A stretch of 64,000 nucleotides of DNA, from assembly GCF_024343675.1 (NCBI RefSeq), contig NZ_RJUD01000104.1, forward strand, positions 1 to 64,000. The letters run 5' to 3'. A model generated the notes under the pieces. The model had not been told where the DNA came from and made no database searches. It saw only the letters and a list, made by a program, of their open reading frames with translations. The stretch is from Lacihabitans sp. CS3-21. Its GTDB lineage: Bacteria; Bacteroidota; Bacteroidia; Cytophagales; Spirosomataceae. Made by a program: the position numbers and the translations under genes. Positions 1 through 8,617 of the stretch are shown here, piece by piece; positions within the stretch are counted from its first letter, which is position 1; every line of letters starts with the position of its first letter.

Positions 1-366
<366 letters not shown>

Positions 367-393
367 AATTTTAATTTTCAGTCTTTCTCAATC

Positions 394-475
394 ACAATGT
401 TTCTTCGACTCCCTTCGACTACGCTCAGGGAGCAGCTCAGACACCGAAAGGTGGGAGTGAATAGAGAAACATTAA
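394..475. repeat. Palindromic repeat-like hairpin in the 23S-5S spacer
   Basis: The spacer holds nested inverted repeats. The outer arms AATGTTTCT (396-404) and AGAAACATT (465-473) enclose the inner arms CTCCCT (409-414) and AGGGAG (427-432). The inner part reads CCCTTCGACTACGCTCAGGG, a palindromic intergenic repeat I recall as common in many bacterial genomes (recalled, not searched). In the precursor RNA it would form a long branched hairpin between 23S and 5S, possibly used in processing. Confidence 0.6.
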
Positions 476-517
476 TGTCAAAAGAATTTAGATGTCCAAA
501 AGACAACCAGAAGATAT

Positions 518-630
518 TCATGGTGTCAATAGGGCGGGTGATCACCTCTTCCCATTTCGAACAGAGCAGTTAAGCCCCGCACCGCCGATGGTACTTGGAT
601 CAAACCCGGGAGAGTAGGTAGATGCCAGTT
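518..630 (+). rRNA. rrf: 5S ribosomal RNA
   Basis: 5S rRNA is recognised from conserved blocks: ATCACCTCTTCCCATTTCGA near 541-560, GAACAGAGCAGTTAAGCCC near 559-577, GATGGTACTTGG near 588-599 and CGGGAGAGTAGGT near 607-619. The ends are placed where ATGGTGTC near 521 can pair with GATGCCAG at 621-628 as helix I. Length is about 110 bases, normal for the family. A strong hairpin terminator follows. Ends may be off by a few bases. Confidence 0.93.
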
Positions 631-643
631 TTTTATTATAATT

Positions 644-677
644 AACCTCAACATGTAAATGTTGGGGTTTTTTTTGT
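644..677 (+). terminator. Rho-independent terminator of the rRNA operon
   Basis: An inverted repeat, AACCTCAACAT / ATGTTGGGGTT, with a short GTAA loop is followed directly by a run of T. It sits just after 5S rRNA and is the expected end of the rrn transcript. Related hairpins recur after the two decayed 5S copies downstream. Confidence 0.85.
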
Positions 678-734
678 TTTATACGTAATTGAATAGATCG
701 TTTATATCTGAATGCCGTTCCTGTCGGAATTGAT

Positions 735-880
735 TCCTACCGCACCGGTGATGGTACTTGGTTCAATCGCTGGCGGCTAGCTGCGGGAGTGGTGCGGCAT
801 TCTGATTGATCACTAGGCGTGCCCGCCAGTTTTTTATTATAATTAAACCTCAACATTTAAATTTTGGTTTTTTTTGTTTT
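735..880 (+). pseudogene. Decayed 5S rRNA 3' half plus terminator (copy 2)
   Basis: The stretch repeats the 3' half of 5S and its terminator. CGCACCGGTGATGGTACTTGG (741-761) matches the 5S block at 580-599 with few changes. A GCGGGAGT block and then GCCCGCCAGTTTTTTATTATAA (820-841) match the 5S end and trailer. About 40 extra bases are inserted between blocks, and the conserved 5' half is missing, so it cannot be a functional 5S. The trailing hairpin (AAACCTCAAC.. followed by a T run) is retained but weakened. Copy 3 follows immediately. Confidence 0.72.
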
Positions 881-883
881 ATA

Positions 884-992
884 AAGTACTTGGATCAAAC
901 GCGGGAGAGTAGCGGTTCGACGTTTCGATAGACGCCAGTTTTTTATTGTAAATAAACCTCAATGCGAAAGTGTTGAGGTTTATTCGTTTTAA
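884..992 (+). pseudogene. Decayed 5S rRNA 3' end plus terminator (copy 3)
   Basis: A third partial copy starts at GTACTTGGATCAAACGCGGG (886-905). It continues through GGGAGAGTAG and GACGCCAGTTTTTTATT, which match the true 5S end and trailer. Its terminator hairpin is well preserved: AAACCTCAATGC and GTGTTGAGGTTT can form a 12-pair stem closed by a GAAA loop (955-982). The motif TACGTAATT occurs after both the real 5S terminator (682-690) and this copy (998-1006), which supports tandem duplication of the whole 5S-terminator unit. Confidence 0.72.
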
Positions 993-1142
993 GTGCGTAC
1001 GTAATTCCATATATAATCCAGTTGTTATATCGAAATCTCACGTTTGGTGGATATTATTAATTTAGATATTCACTGCTATTTACTTCCGTGTTTTACAGTT
1101 ATTTTTGTGGTTTAATTATGTTCTAATTTACCTTAGCTACTA

Positions 1143-3434
1143 ATGACCGAAATCTCACCCATCGCCCAAAACGTCATCAATTTTGTAAATCAAACACAAA
1201 AATCCATATTTTTGACTGGGAAGGCGGGTACTGGTAAGACAACTTTGCTCAATCATATTGTTGGTTCTACGTATAAAAATACTGTAGTAGTTGCACCTAC
1301 GGGTATTGCTGCACTTAACGCCAAAGGCGTTACGATTCATAGTCTATTTCAGTTACCTTTTGCTGGTTTTATTCCAGAAGAAATTGACCCCGAGCATTTC
1401 TCTGAGTCGGTTCGATTCGAGACAAAACTATCGCTCACTCGTCACTTTAGGATGAGTACAGTTAAGCGAAATGTGATTCAAGAGCTACAGCTTCTGATTA
1501 TTGACGAGGTAAGTATGTTGCGGCCTGATGTGTTGGATGCCATGGATTATATGCTGCAAAGAGTTCGAAGAAATAGAAAGAGCTTTGGAGGCGTGCAAGT
1601 ACTTTTTATTGGTGATTTAATGCAGTTGCCTCCAGTTATCAAAAATGAAGAATGGGCGGTTCTAAAGAAGTATTATTCGGGCAAGTTTTTCTTTCATGCC
1701 CATGCTATTTTAAAAGAACCACCTATTTATGTTGAATTAGACAAGATTTTTAGGCAGCAAGATCCGGTTTTTATTGATATTTTGAACAACCTTCGAAACA
1801 ACCAGATCACCCAAGAAGACCATAAAAAACTTAACGAAAACCTCAATCCTGAATTTGTAGCTCCGCCTGATGGAGGTTTTATAACGCTGACTACACATAA
1901 TCACAAGGCCGACGAAATCAACAAAAAGGCTTTAAAAGAATTGGATGGCAAAACTTTGAAATATTTTGCCGAAGTTACTGGCGAATTTCCTGAAAGAATT
2001 TATCCTCTTGAAGAAAAATTAGAGCTCAAAAAAGGAGCTCAAGTGATGTTTGTTAAGAATGACTTGAGTGTGGAGAAGGATTATTTCAACGGTAAAATGG
2101 GCTATATTTCATCTATTTCTGAAAATGAAATTCAAGTTAGATTTCCTCAAGAAAACAAAACCATAGAAGTTGAAAAGTATGAATGGAAAAATATCAGATA
2201 CTCGGTAAATGAAAATACAAAGGAAATTGAGGAAGAAACACTGGGAACTTTTGTGCATTATCCCATAAAGTTAGCCTGGGCCATTACTATTCACAAAAGT
2301 CAGGGATTAACGTTTGATAAGGCCATTTTGGATGTGTCTCAGGTGTTCGTTCCTGGGCAATTGTATGTTGCTCTTTCGCGTCTGAGGACTTTGGAAGGCA
2401 TGGTTTTGACCGAACCGATTCGTTTAAATGGGATACAGTCGAGTTATGATGTAATTCAGTATGCCAACAACAAAGCAGATGAAGAGCAAATAAGAGAATC
2501 TTTGGCTCAAGAGAAGCTGGTTTATGTAAAAGATTATGTGGTGCAAAGTTTCAATTGGGCCAATTTTGAGCAGCTTGTTAGAAACCAGTTGGTGGGTTAC
2601 CAAGATGAATTAGACAAAACCTCCAAGTCAAAAGAAATAGAATGGGCAAAGGCTTATTTGGCTAAACAAATGGAACTTTCGGCTTTGGCTTTAAAGTTTA
2701 CGCAACAGCTTAATTTTGCTTTTCAAACTCAAACTTTTGATTTTGCTTATATTAAACAGCGAGTTGATGCTGCAGTAATGTATTTTTTACCGCTTTTGAA
2801 AGAACATCACATGACTTTGCTTCTGAGAATTCAGTTGGTAAAAAGATCTAAGCGTTCGAAAACCTATTTTGAAGAATTGATGGAAATAGACAGCTATCTG
2901 ACTTCCCTGATTTTACAAATTTTCAAAGTTGAGCGGTTTGTTGAATGTATTTTTATGCAAATAGAAATTACGAAAGAAAATCTCATAACTGAAAGCCAAA
3001 AAAGCTACAAACGGGGAATCTTGGATAGTTCTTTAGCTAAATTTACAGAAGAAAGTGAGGAGCTCATAAAAGAGTTGGATGACGTTTCTTATTATGAAGT
3101 TCCAAAACCCAAGAAGAAGCTTAATCAAAAGCCAACCACGGAGGAGACTTTTGAGCTTTGGCAAAAAAAGATGACTATTGAGGAAATTGCTAAGTCAAGG
3201 GTACTTTCAGTTGGGACTATCTATACCCATTTCTCTAAGTTAGTAGAACTAAAACGAATAGAAATTTCCGAAATAATGAGCCCAGATAGAATAATGGAAA
3301 TCGCTACGGCATTTGAAGGTTTTGACCCGAACACTCCACTAGGTGATATTAAAGCGGTTTTGGATGAATCCATAACTTGGGAAGAATTGAGGGTTTTTAA
3401 AGCTAGTTTGGTTGCTAAGAGTTTTATTAATTAG
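1143..3434 (+). CDS. Pif1-like DNA helicase with C-terminal helix-turn-helix
   Basis: Superfamily 1 helicase of the Pif1/RecD2-like group, which unwinds DNA 5'-3' using ATP. Walker A GKAGTGKTT is at residues 26-34, followed by a VAPTGIAA motif near 50. Walker B IIDEVSM has D121-E122, and GDLMQLPPV is near 157. The C-terminal helicase motifs TIHKSQGLTFD (~382) and YVALSRLRTLEGM (~406) are present. Residues ~665-715 look like a winged-helix or HTH domain (IEEIAKSRVLSVGTIYTHF), as in RecQ/HTH_40 tails. The 763-residue length suits Bacteroidota homologues. It stands alone. The ATG start at 1143 precedes Walker A by 25 residues, which is normal. Confidence 0.9.
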   Translation: MTEISPIAQNVINFVNQTQKSIFLTGKAGTGKTTLLNHIVGSTYKNTVVVAPTGIAALNAKGVTIHSLFQLPFAGFIPEEIDPEHFSESVRFETKLSLTRHFRMSTVKRNVIQELQLLIIDEVSMLRPDVLDAMDYMLQRVRRNRKSFGGVQVLFIGDLMQLPPVIKNEEWAVLKKYYSGKFFFHAHAILKEPPIYVELDKIFRQQDPVFIDILNNLRNNQITQEDHKKLNENLNPEFVAPPDGGFITLTTHNHKADEINKKALKELDGKTLKYFAEVTGEFPERIYPLEEKLELKKGAQVMFVKNDLSVEKDYFNGKMGYISSISENEIQVRFPQENKTIEVEKYEWKNIRYSVNENTKEIEEETLGTFVHYPIKLAWAITIHKSQGLTFDKAILDVSQVFVPGQLYVALSRLRTLEGMVLTEPIRLNGIQSSYDVIQYANNKADEEQIRESLAQEKLVYVKDYVVQSFNWANFEQLVRNQLVGYQDELDKTSKSKEIEWAKAYLAKQMELSALALKFTQQLNFAFQTQTFDFAYIKQRVDAAVMYFLPLLKEHHMTLLLRIQLVKRSKRSKTYFEELMEIDSYLTSLILQIFKVERFVECIFMQIEITKENLITESQKSYKRGILDSSLAKFTEESEELIKELDDVSYYEVPKPKKKLNQKPTTEETFELWQKKMTIEEIAKSRVLSVGTIYTHFSKLVELKRIEISEIMSPDRIMEIATAFEGFDPNTPLGDIKAVLDESITWEELRVFKASLVAKSFIN

Positions 3435-3500
3435 ATATGTCCGACATTGGAATTTTTTCTTCCTTTTAAAATCGTATCTAGAAGTACTAATTGAGGTCAT

Positions 3501-5987
3501 TTGGCCGTTTTATCTCTAAATTCCAAGCCATTTTTGAAGAAATTGTCCCTATTTATTATTTGTATTCCATTTATTTCTTTTAGCCAAAACTTCTATTTTT
3601 TGCGAGGTTTTATCTATTCCGAGACCAACGAAGCCATTCCAATGGCAAGTGTCAGGGTTGTAAATCAAAACACAGGCACAACATCCGATCAAAATGGCAA
3701 ATATGAGATTAAGCTTCTTGAAGGTTTAAATAGAATTTCGATTTCGTCAACTGGCTATGTTACTGATATTTTTGATGTAATATTGGAGAAAGATATAGTA
3801 AAGAATGTATTTCTTAAAATAGACCAAAAACAACTCAACGAACTCGTAATAAAGGTAAAAAAGAAAGATTATTCCTATGAAGTAATCAGGCATGTGATTG
3901 ATAATAAGGCCAATGTATTGAGTCAATATCAGAATTTTCGAAGCAAGACCTATATTAAAAGCGTAGAGATTGTTGACAAAAAACCACCAAAAAAGAAAGA
4001 AGATGATGAGAAAGACAATCAGGGAGAATTATTGGATCAAAAGCCCGTTGTGAAAGACACCATTCCGAATTTAAATATCTTTGAATGCTCTTTGATACTG
4101 CATCAAAATGCTCAAGGACAACTAAAAGAGGAGAAGGAAGCTGTAAAGAAAATTGGTGATCAAAGTACGCTTTTCTATAAATCAGTTACCGACGGGGAGT
4201 TTAATTTGTATAAAAACCACCAAAAATTAGCCAAAATCGGAGACAATGATATTGTTTCTCCCTTCAGTGATTTGACATTTCTCAATTATAAATTTCAATT
4301 GCTAAAATATTATTTTGAAGGAAATAATAAAATTTATCAGATAAAAGTAAGTCCTAGAGAATTGGGGAATGCTCTTTATGAGGGAATTATTGAGGTAATT
4401 GAAGACGAATGGGTTTTGAAAACTGCTGATTTAAAATTAACCAAAAGGGCTTTGCTTAGATATGATGAGTTTAGTTTTAAACAAGAATTTGAGAAAATTG
4501 ATAGTCGTTGGATGGCTGTAAAAACCACCTACAATTGGAAGGTTAAAGAAGGCTCCACAAAGAAAAGTGGTAAAACCCAAGTTCAACAGTCAGACTTTGA
4601 GTTTGATTTGGAGCTTCCCAAGAGGTTTTTTGGTGCTGAAGTTGGTATAACTACAGAGAATGCATATAAAAGAGATTCTACTTTTTGGGAGAGTATTCGG
4701 CCGGTTCCATTGAGTAAAGACGAACAAAAGGTAATCAAAGAAAAAGAGCGGCTGGAGATTCTGATGAATTCGAAAGTGTATTTAGACTCCATCGATAAAG
4801 TTTATAACAAAATCACGATTCCAAAAATCATATATTCGGGCATTGGGCACATCAATAGAACTAAAAAGCAAACTTGGTTTTTTGAACCAGCCCTAGGTTT
4901 TCTGGATCCTCTTGCCATTGGGGGTTGGCGTATTAGATACGGAGTGGCTTATTACAAAAGATATGAAAACAGGAAGCAGTTTTCTTCAAACGTTAACCTT
5001 ACTTATGGTTTTAGTAATCAAGATTTGAAAGGTCAGATTAACTTTAATTATTTCTACAATCCTATCCGAAATTCAAGTTTGAACTTGAGAATAGGTTCGG
5101 GCTTTAATGTCATCAATGGATCGGCTACTATCAGTGACATTGCTCGCAGAAGCAATTTTTATCAGAATAAATTTATCGATTTTCGTCACCGAACGGAGGT
5201 TTTCAATGGCTTTTACCTCAATTCTAATCTACTTTACGAAATTAGGAGCGATCTTTCAAACTATAAGTTATCCGCTTTCGGCGATAAACTCTTCAGCAAT
5301 AACAACCTTCAAACTTTTTCCACGAGCTACATGTACAAAACCAATTTTGGAATAGAATATACTCCAAGGCAGCTGTATTTGCGAGAGCCTAATCAAAAGC
5401 AGATTCTGGGTTCAAAATATCCAACTTTTAATCTGAATTTTGAAAAAGCTTGGCCAATGACGGGTAAAATCACAAGTAACTTTAGTTATTTATCAGTGTC
5501 GGCTCGTCAAACTTTCAACATTGGCACATTTGGTACTTCGGAATACCGAATTAATGTTGGCAAATTCTTGGACACGACTCGTATGGCGGTTATGGATTAC
5601 AGGTATCAACGTGGTGGCGACAATTATTTCTTTTCGCCTGCAATGTATACTTTTCAGCTCATCCCAAAAACTTTCCCGACTTTTGACTGGTATTTTGAGT
5701 CGCACTTTGTTCACCAATTCAATGGCTTTTTTACATCAAAAGTACCATTGCTAAATAAAACCAAAATCAGAGAGATGGCTGGTGCGGGTTTTATGTACGT
5801 ACCAGAGCGTAAGTTTCAATATGCTGAGGTTTACTTTGGCTTCAATCGAGTGGTTAAAATAGGTAGAGAGCGTATCCGACTAGGTTCATATTATGTCATA
5901 GCCCAATCCAACGATTTTGGTATTCGCAATGGTGTCAAGTTTTCTATTGAACCTTATAATCAAGACCGAAATACCTGGAGTTTTTAA
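3501..5987 (+). CDS. DUF5686 family outer-membrane protein with carboxypeptidase-regulatory-like domain
   Basis: Surface protein of the Bacteroidota DUF5686 family. An N-terminal signal peptide ends at ISFSQ. A carboxypeptidase-regulatory-like beta domain follows (RGFIYSETNEAIPMASV through ISSTGY, ~residues 33-85), then a long region rich in alternating hydrophobic and aromatic strands typical of an outer-membrane barrel, ending in ..DRNTWSF. Function is unknown; relatives resemble TonB-dependent receptor plug/CTD systems. No ATG is available near the start. TTG at 3501 is the longest start, but TTG at 3534 gives a cleaner signal peptide (KKLSLFIICIPF), so the start is uncertain by 11 codons. 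The gene converges on the minus-strand propeller gene. Confidence 0.85.
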   Translation: MAVLSLNSKPFLKKLSLFIICIPFISFSQNFYFLRGFIYSETNEAIPMASVRVVNQNTGTTSDQNGKYEIKLLEGLNRISISSTGYVTDIFDVILEKDIVKNVFLKIDQKQLNELVIKVKKKDYSYEVIRHVIDNKANVLSQYQNFRSKTYIKSVEIVDKKPPKKKEDDEKDNQGELLDQKPVVKDTIPNLNIFECSLILHQNAQGQLKEEKEAVKKIGDQSTLFYKSVTDGEFNLYKNHQKLAKIGDNDIVSPFSDLTFLNYKFQLLKYYFEGNNKIYQIKVSPRELGNALYEGIIEVIEDEWVLKTADLKLTKRALLRYDEFSFKQEFEKIDSRWMAVKTTYNWKVKEGSTKKSGKTQVQQSDFEFDLELPKRFFGAEVGITTENAYKRDSTFWESIRPVPLSKDEQKVIKEKERLEILMNSKVYLDSIDKVYNKITIPKIIYSGIGHINRTKKQTWFFEPALGFLDPLAIGGWRIRYGVAYYKRYENRKQFSSNVNLTYGFSNQDLKGQINFNYFYNPIRNSSLNLRIGSGFNVINGSATISDIARRSNFYQNKFIDFRHRTEVFNGFYLNSNLLYEIRSDLSNYKLSAFGDKLFSNNNLQTFSTSYMYKTNFGIEYTPRQLYLREPNQKQILGSKYPTFNLNFEKAWPMTGKITSNFSYLSVSARQTFNIGTFGTSEYRINVGKFLDTTRMAVMDYRYQRGGDNYFFSPAMYTFQLIPKTFPTFDWYFESHFVHQFNGFFTSKVPLLNKTKIREMAGAGFMYVPERKFQYAEVYFGFNRVVKIGRERIRLGSYYVIAQSNDFGIRNGVKFSIEPYNQDRNTWSF

Positions 5988-6010
5988 TTTCTGGAGTAAT
6001 CAAATTTCCT

Positions 6011-6823
6011 TTAGTTTTTAGGGAAGAAACTAAAATAAGAAATGGAGGCTTGTCCATTTTTGCCTTCAGAGGCTATAATTAGTTCACCAGATGGAGTAAA
6101 GCAGATTCCTTCGGGTTGCGGAAACTGATCTTTGTCGAGGTTATATTGAAGTTGTATTTTCCCTACAGAATTAAATACTAAAAGCTTTTTGCCTGCAGAT
6201 GCTAAAACATAAATATCTTCAGTAATGGGATGAACAGCAATACCCGAAGGTTTAAATTCTTTGCCATCTTTACCGTTTTTCGAAATATCGTTTTTCGAAA
6301 TTTTAAATTTTTCGCTTAATTTTTCATTTTTGAGATCAAACTGATAAATGGTTTTGTCGCCCTTCATTTCTTTAGCTGCCAAAAGCAAACAATTGGTTTT
6401 TGGCTCATATCCCAAACCTTCATATTCTTCTACCTCATCTTGTCGACAGTCAAATGTTTTCAAGTCTTTGGTTGAAACATTAAAACTTATTATTTGGCCA
6501 GTGCTTTGCAATACATAGGCTATGTTGTTTACAAACTCCACTGCTTCATAATCACCTTCTGTGTCGAAATCAAGGGTGTCTATAATTTCTTGTTTTTTAA
6601 AATCGTATATAAATAACTGCCCATGTTCATCATTTACACAAATAACTTGGTTTTCTGCGTAATGCGAAATTCCTGAAATTTCTTTCAAGTTTTTCGATAA
6701 ATACTGTTGAAAATCAGGCTTATCAAGCTTATATTGAGTGGTTGTTTTGTTTTTCTTTAAGAAATAGACAAACAACAGCAAACTGATTAGTAGTGCAATA
6801 ATTAAGAAAGCAATCATCTTCAC
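6011..6823 (-). CDS. SdiA-regulated-like beta-propeller protein, membrane anchored
   Basis: A 270-residue protein with one N-terminal membrane segment (residues ~3-23) followed by a soluble domain. The repeats ISGISHYAENQVICVNDEHG, YEAVEFVNNIAYVL and PSGIAVHPITEDIYVLAS look like blades of the SdiA-regulated (YjiK) family. Members are extracytoplasmic propellers of unknown function. The gene is monocistronic and converges on the DUF5686 gene. Upstream there is a perfect -7 element and a small inverted repeat (see 6849-6879). Confidence 0.78.
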   Translation of the reverse strand: MKMIAFLIIALLISLLLFVYFLKKNKTTTQYKLDKPDFQQYLSKNLKEISGISHYAENQVICVNDEHGQLFIYDFKKQEIIDTLDFDTEGDYEAVEFVNNIAYVLQSTGQIISFNVSTKDLKTFDCRQDEVEEYEGLGYEPKTNCLLLAAKEMKGDKTIYQFDLKNEKLSEKFKISKNDISKNGKDGKEFKPSGIAVHPITEDIYVLASAGKKLLVFNSVGKIQLQYNLDKDQFPQPEGICFTPSGELIIASEGKNGQASISYFSFFPKN

Positions 6824-6848
6824 AATATTTTTTGATTTTGGTAAACAG

Positions 6849-6879
6849 CAAAAATAATCATTAGTTTGGCTAATGTATT
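6849..6879 (-). promoter_or_regulatory. Putative promoter (-7 element) with inverted repeat
   Basis: On the minus strand TATTTTTG (plus coordinates 6849-6856) matches the Bacteroidota -7 consensus TAnnTTTG, 26 bases before the start of the propeller gene. Just upstream, CATTAG and CTAATG (6859-6864, 6870-6875) form an inverted repeat in the promoter spacer, where an operator could lie. No clear -33 TTTG is seen. Confidence 0.4.
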
Positions 6880-6925
6880 TGTAGAAATAGGAAAGGATAA
6901 AATTTTCTAAATATATAATTGTGAA

Positions 6926-7201
6926 ATGTTGGAGAAAATTGCTGATACAGTCAACGGAGATTCTTTTGTGTATTATTTAGTATATCATATATATAAGAAA
7001 AACACCCAATAATGCGAGGATTTTTTAGCAGCTTACAAATTTTCTAATCTTTCTCAAAAACTTTTGGATAAATCTCTTGAGAGCTTTTATTACTGTCGGT
7101 ACGAAATGCTGGAAGTGGTGCATAATAGTTTTTTGCCTCAAGATTTAAAAAATGATTTTGAGGTTTTGTTGTTGAATAAATACAAGGGGATCAAAATGTA
7201 A
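6926..7201 (+). pseudogene. Small ORF of unknown family broken by an in-frame TAA
   Basis: An ATG at 6926 opens a frame reading MLEKIADTVNGDSFVYYLVY and on to codon 28. It is stopped by TAA at 7010-7012 and then stays open in the same frame for 62 more codons to TAA at 7199. The downstream part (LAAYKFSNLSQKLLDKSLE, CRYEMLEVVHNSFLP) is protein-like, with helix-forming, charged residue composition. I do not recognise the family. It is either a pseudogene carrying one nonsense change or a chance open frame. It occupies most of the 443-base gap between the propeller gene and aspartokinase. Confidence 0.45.
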
Positions 7202-7266
7202 ATTTTCTAAAGACAAATTATTCTTTTGAATCCAATCTTTATATTGCAATCAAAATAATTTAAAAT

Positions 7267-8511
7267 ATGCTCGTATTCAAATTTGGCGGTGCTTCTGTAA
7301 AGGATGTTGAAGGGGTTATGAACCTCAAAAGTATTATCCAACTATATGAAAATCAGGCTATTCTTGTTGTGGTGTCTGCCATGGGAAAGATGACCAACGC
7401 CTTGGAGGAAGTTGTGAAATTGTTTTACAAAAAAGAAGAATACACTGCAAAGATACTAGAAATAGAAAACTATCATCAGGCATTGATAGACGCGTTATTT
7501 CAAGACAAAACAGAAATAACAACTTCATTGAAAACACACATGCAAATGATCAATGATTATCTAGAAAGTATTGACAAACAGAAATATGATGAAATTTATG
7601 ATCAAATTATTTCACATGGAGAGTTGCTATCAACGCTCATTATCAGTAACTACCTTAACCAAGAAGGGATCAAAAACAGATGGTTAGATGCACGAAAATA
7701 CATAAAAACCGACAGTACTTTTAGAGAAGCAAAGGTTAATTGGGACGCCACCCAAAGTAGCTTAGATTTGTTGGAGCCCAATGCCAATTTGTTTATAACT
7801 CAAGGGTTTATTGGCGGAACTTCTGACAACAAAACTACCACACTCGGAAGAGAAGGTTCTGATTATTCTGCTTCAATTCTTGCTCATTGCTTGAATGCTG
7901 AATCTGTAACGATTTGGAAGGACGTACCGGGGGTGTTAAGTGCCGACCCCAGACTATTTACCGAATACCAAAAGTTTGACCAATTGTCGTATTCAGAGGC
8001 TGTAGAAATGACCTATTATGGTGCCACGGTTATACACCCAAAAACCATCAAGCCACTACAAAATTCGAACATTCCATTATTTGTCAAACCATTTTTGCAT
8101 CCGGAAGAAGCTGGAACAGTAATAAATGATGGAGAGTTCTTACAAAAAAACATTCCGGCTATTATTGTTAAAAATAACCAGTTGTTAATTTCGATTTCGA
8201 CAAAGGACTTTTCTTTTATATCTGAGCTAAATATCTCGCATATCTATGAGATTTTTGCCAAACTAAATCTCAAATGCAACGTTAGCCAAAACTCTGCACT
8301 TAGTTTTACTGTTTGCTTGGATTTTGACGAGATGAAGTTTGAGGAATTGATAAAATCTCTTGAGACGTTGTTTAAAGTAAAATATAATGAGAATGTGTCG
8401 CTCTATACTATCAGACACTACGACGCTAATATTTTGCAAAAAATATTGGAGGGGAAAATAGTAATCTTGGAGCAATTGAGTAGAAGTACCGCTCAAATAG
8501 TTGTGAAGTAA
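7267..8511 (+). CDS. lysC: Aspartate kinase (monofunctional)
   Basis: Aspartokinase phosphorylates L-aspartate with ATP, the first step towards lysine, threonine, methionine and diaminopimelate. The protein begins MLVFKFGGASV, the family's N-terminal Lys-Phe-Gly-Gly signature. It contains GREGSDYSAS (~residue 198), the usual ATP/aspartate-site motif, and VTIWKDVPGVLSADPR (~215). Residues ~300-414 form ACT-like regulatory domains. At 414 residues it is slightly shorter than common 440-450 residue enzymes, and no homoserine dehydrogenase domain is fused. It is the first intact gene after the broken ORF and appears to be transcribed alone. Confidence 0.93.
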   Translation: MLVFKFGGASVKDVEGVMNLKSIIQLYENQAILVVVSAMGKMTNALEEVVKLFYKKEEYTAKILEIENYHQALIDALFQDKTEITTSLKTHMQMINDYLESIDKQKYDEIYDQIISHGELLSTLIISNYLNQEGIKNRWLDARKYIKTDSTFREAKVNWDATQSSLDLLEPNANLFITQGFIGGTSDNKTTTLGREGSDYSASILAHCLNAESVTIWKDVPGVLSADPRLFTEYQKFDQLSYSEAVEMTYYGATVIHPKTIKPLQNSNIPLFVKPFLHPEEAGTVINDGEFLQKNIPAIIVKNNQLLISISTKDFSFISELNISHIYEIFAKLNLKCNVSQNSALSFTVCLDFDEMKFEELIKSLETLFKVKYNENVSLYTIRHYDANILQKILEGKIVILEQLSRSTAQIVVK

Positions 8512-8617
8512 AAAACTGGAAATTAATTATAAACTTTTCTAGCATCAATCTGGGATAAATTCGGCGTTTTTAAAATTTACTTTTCTAAATTTACAATCTA
8601 ATACCATTATTCAAACT

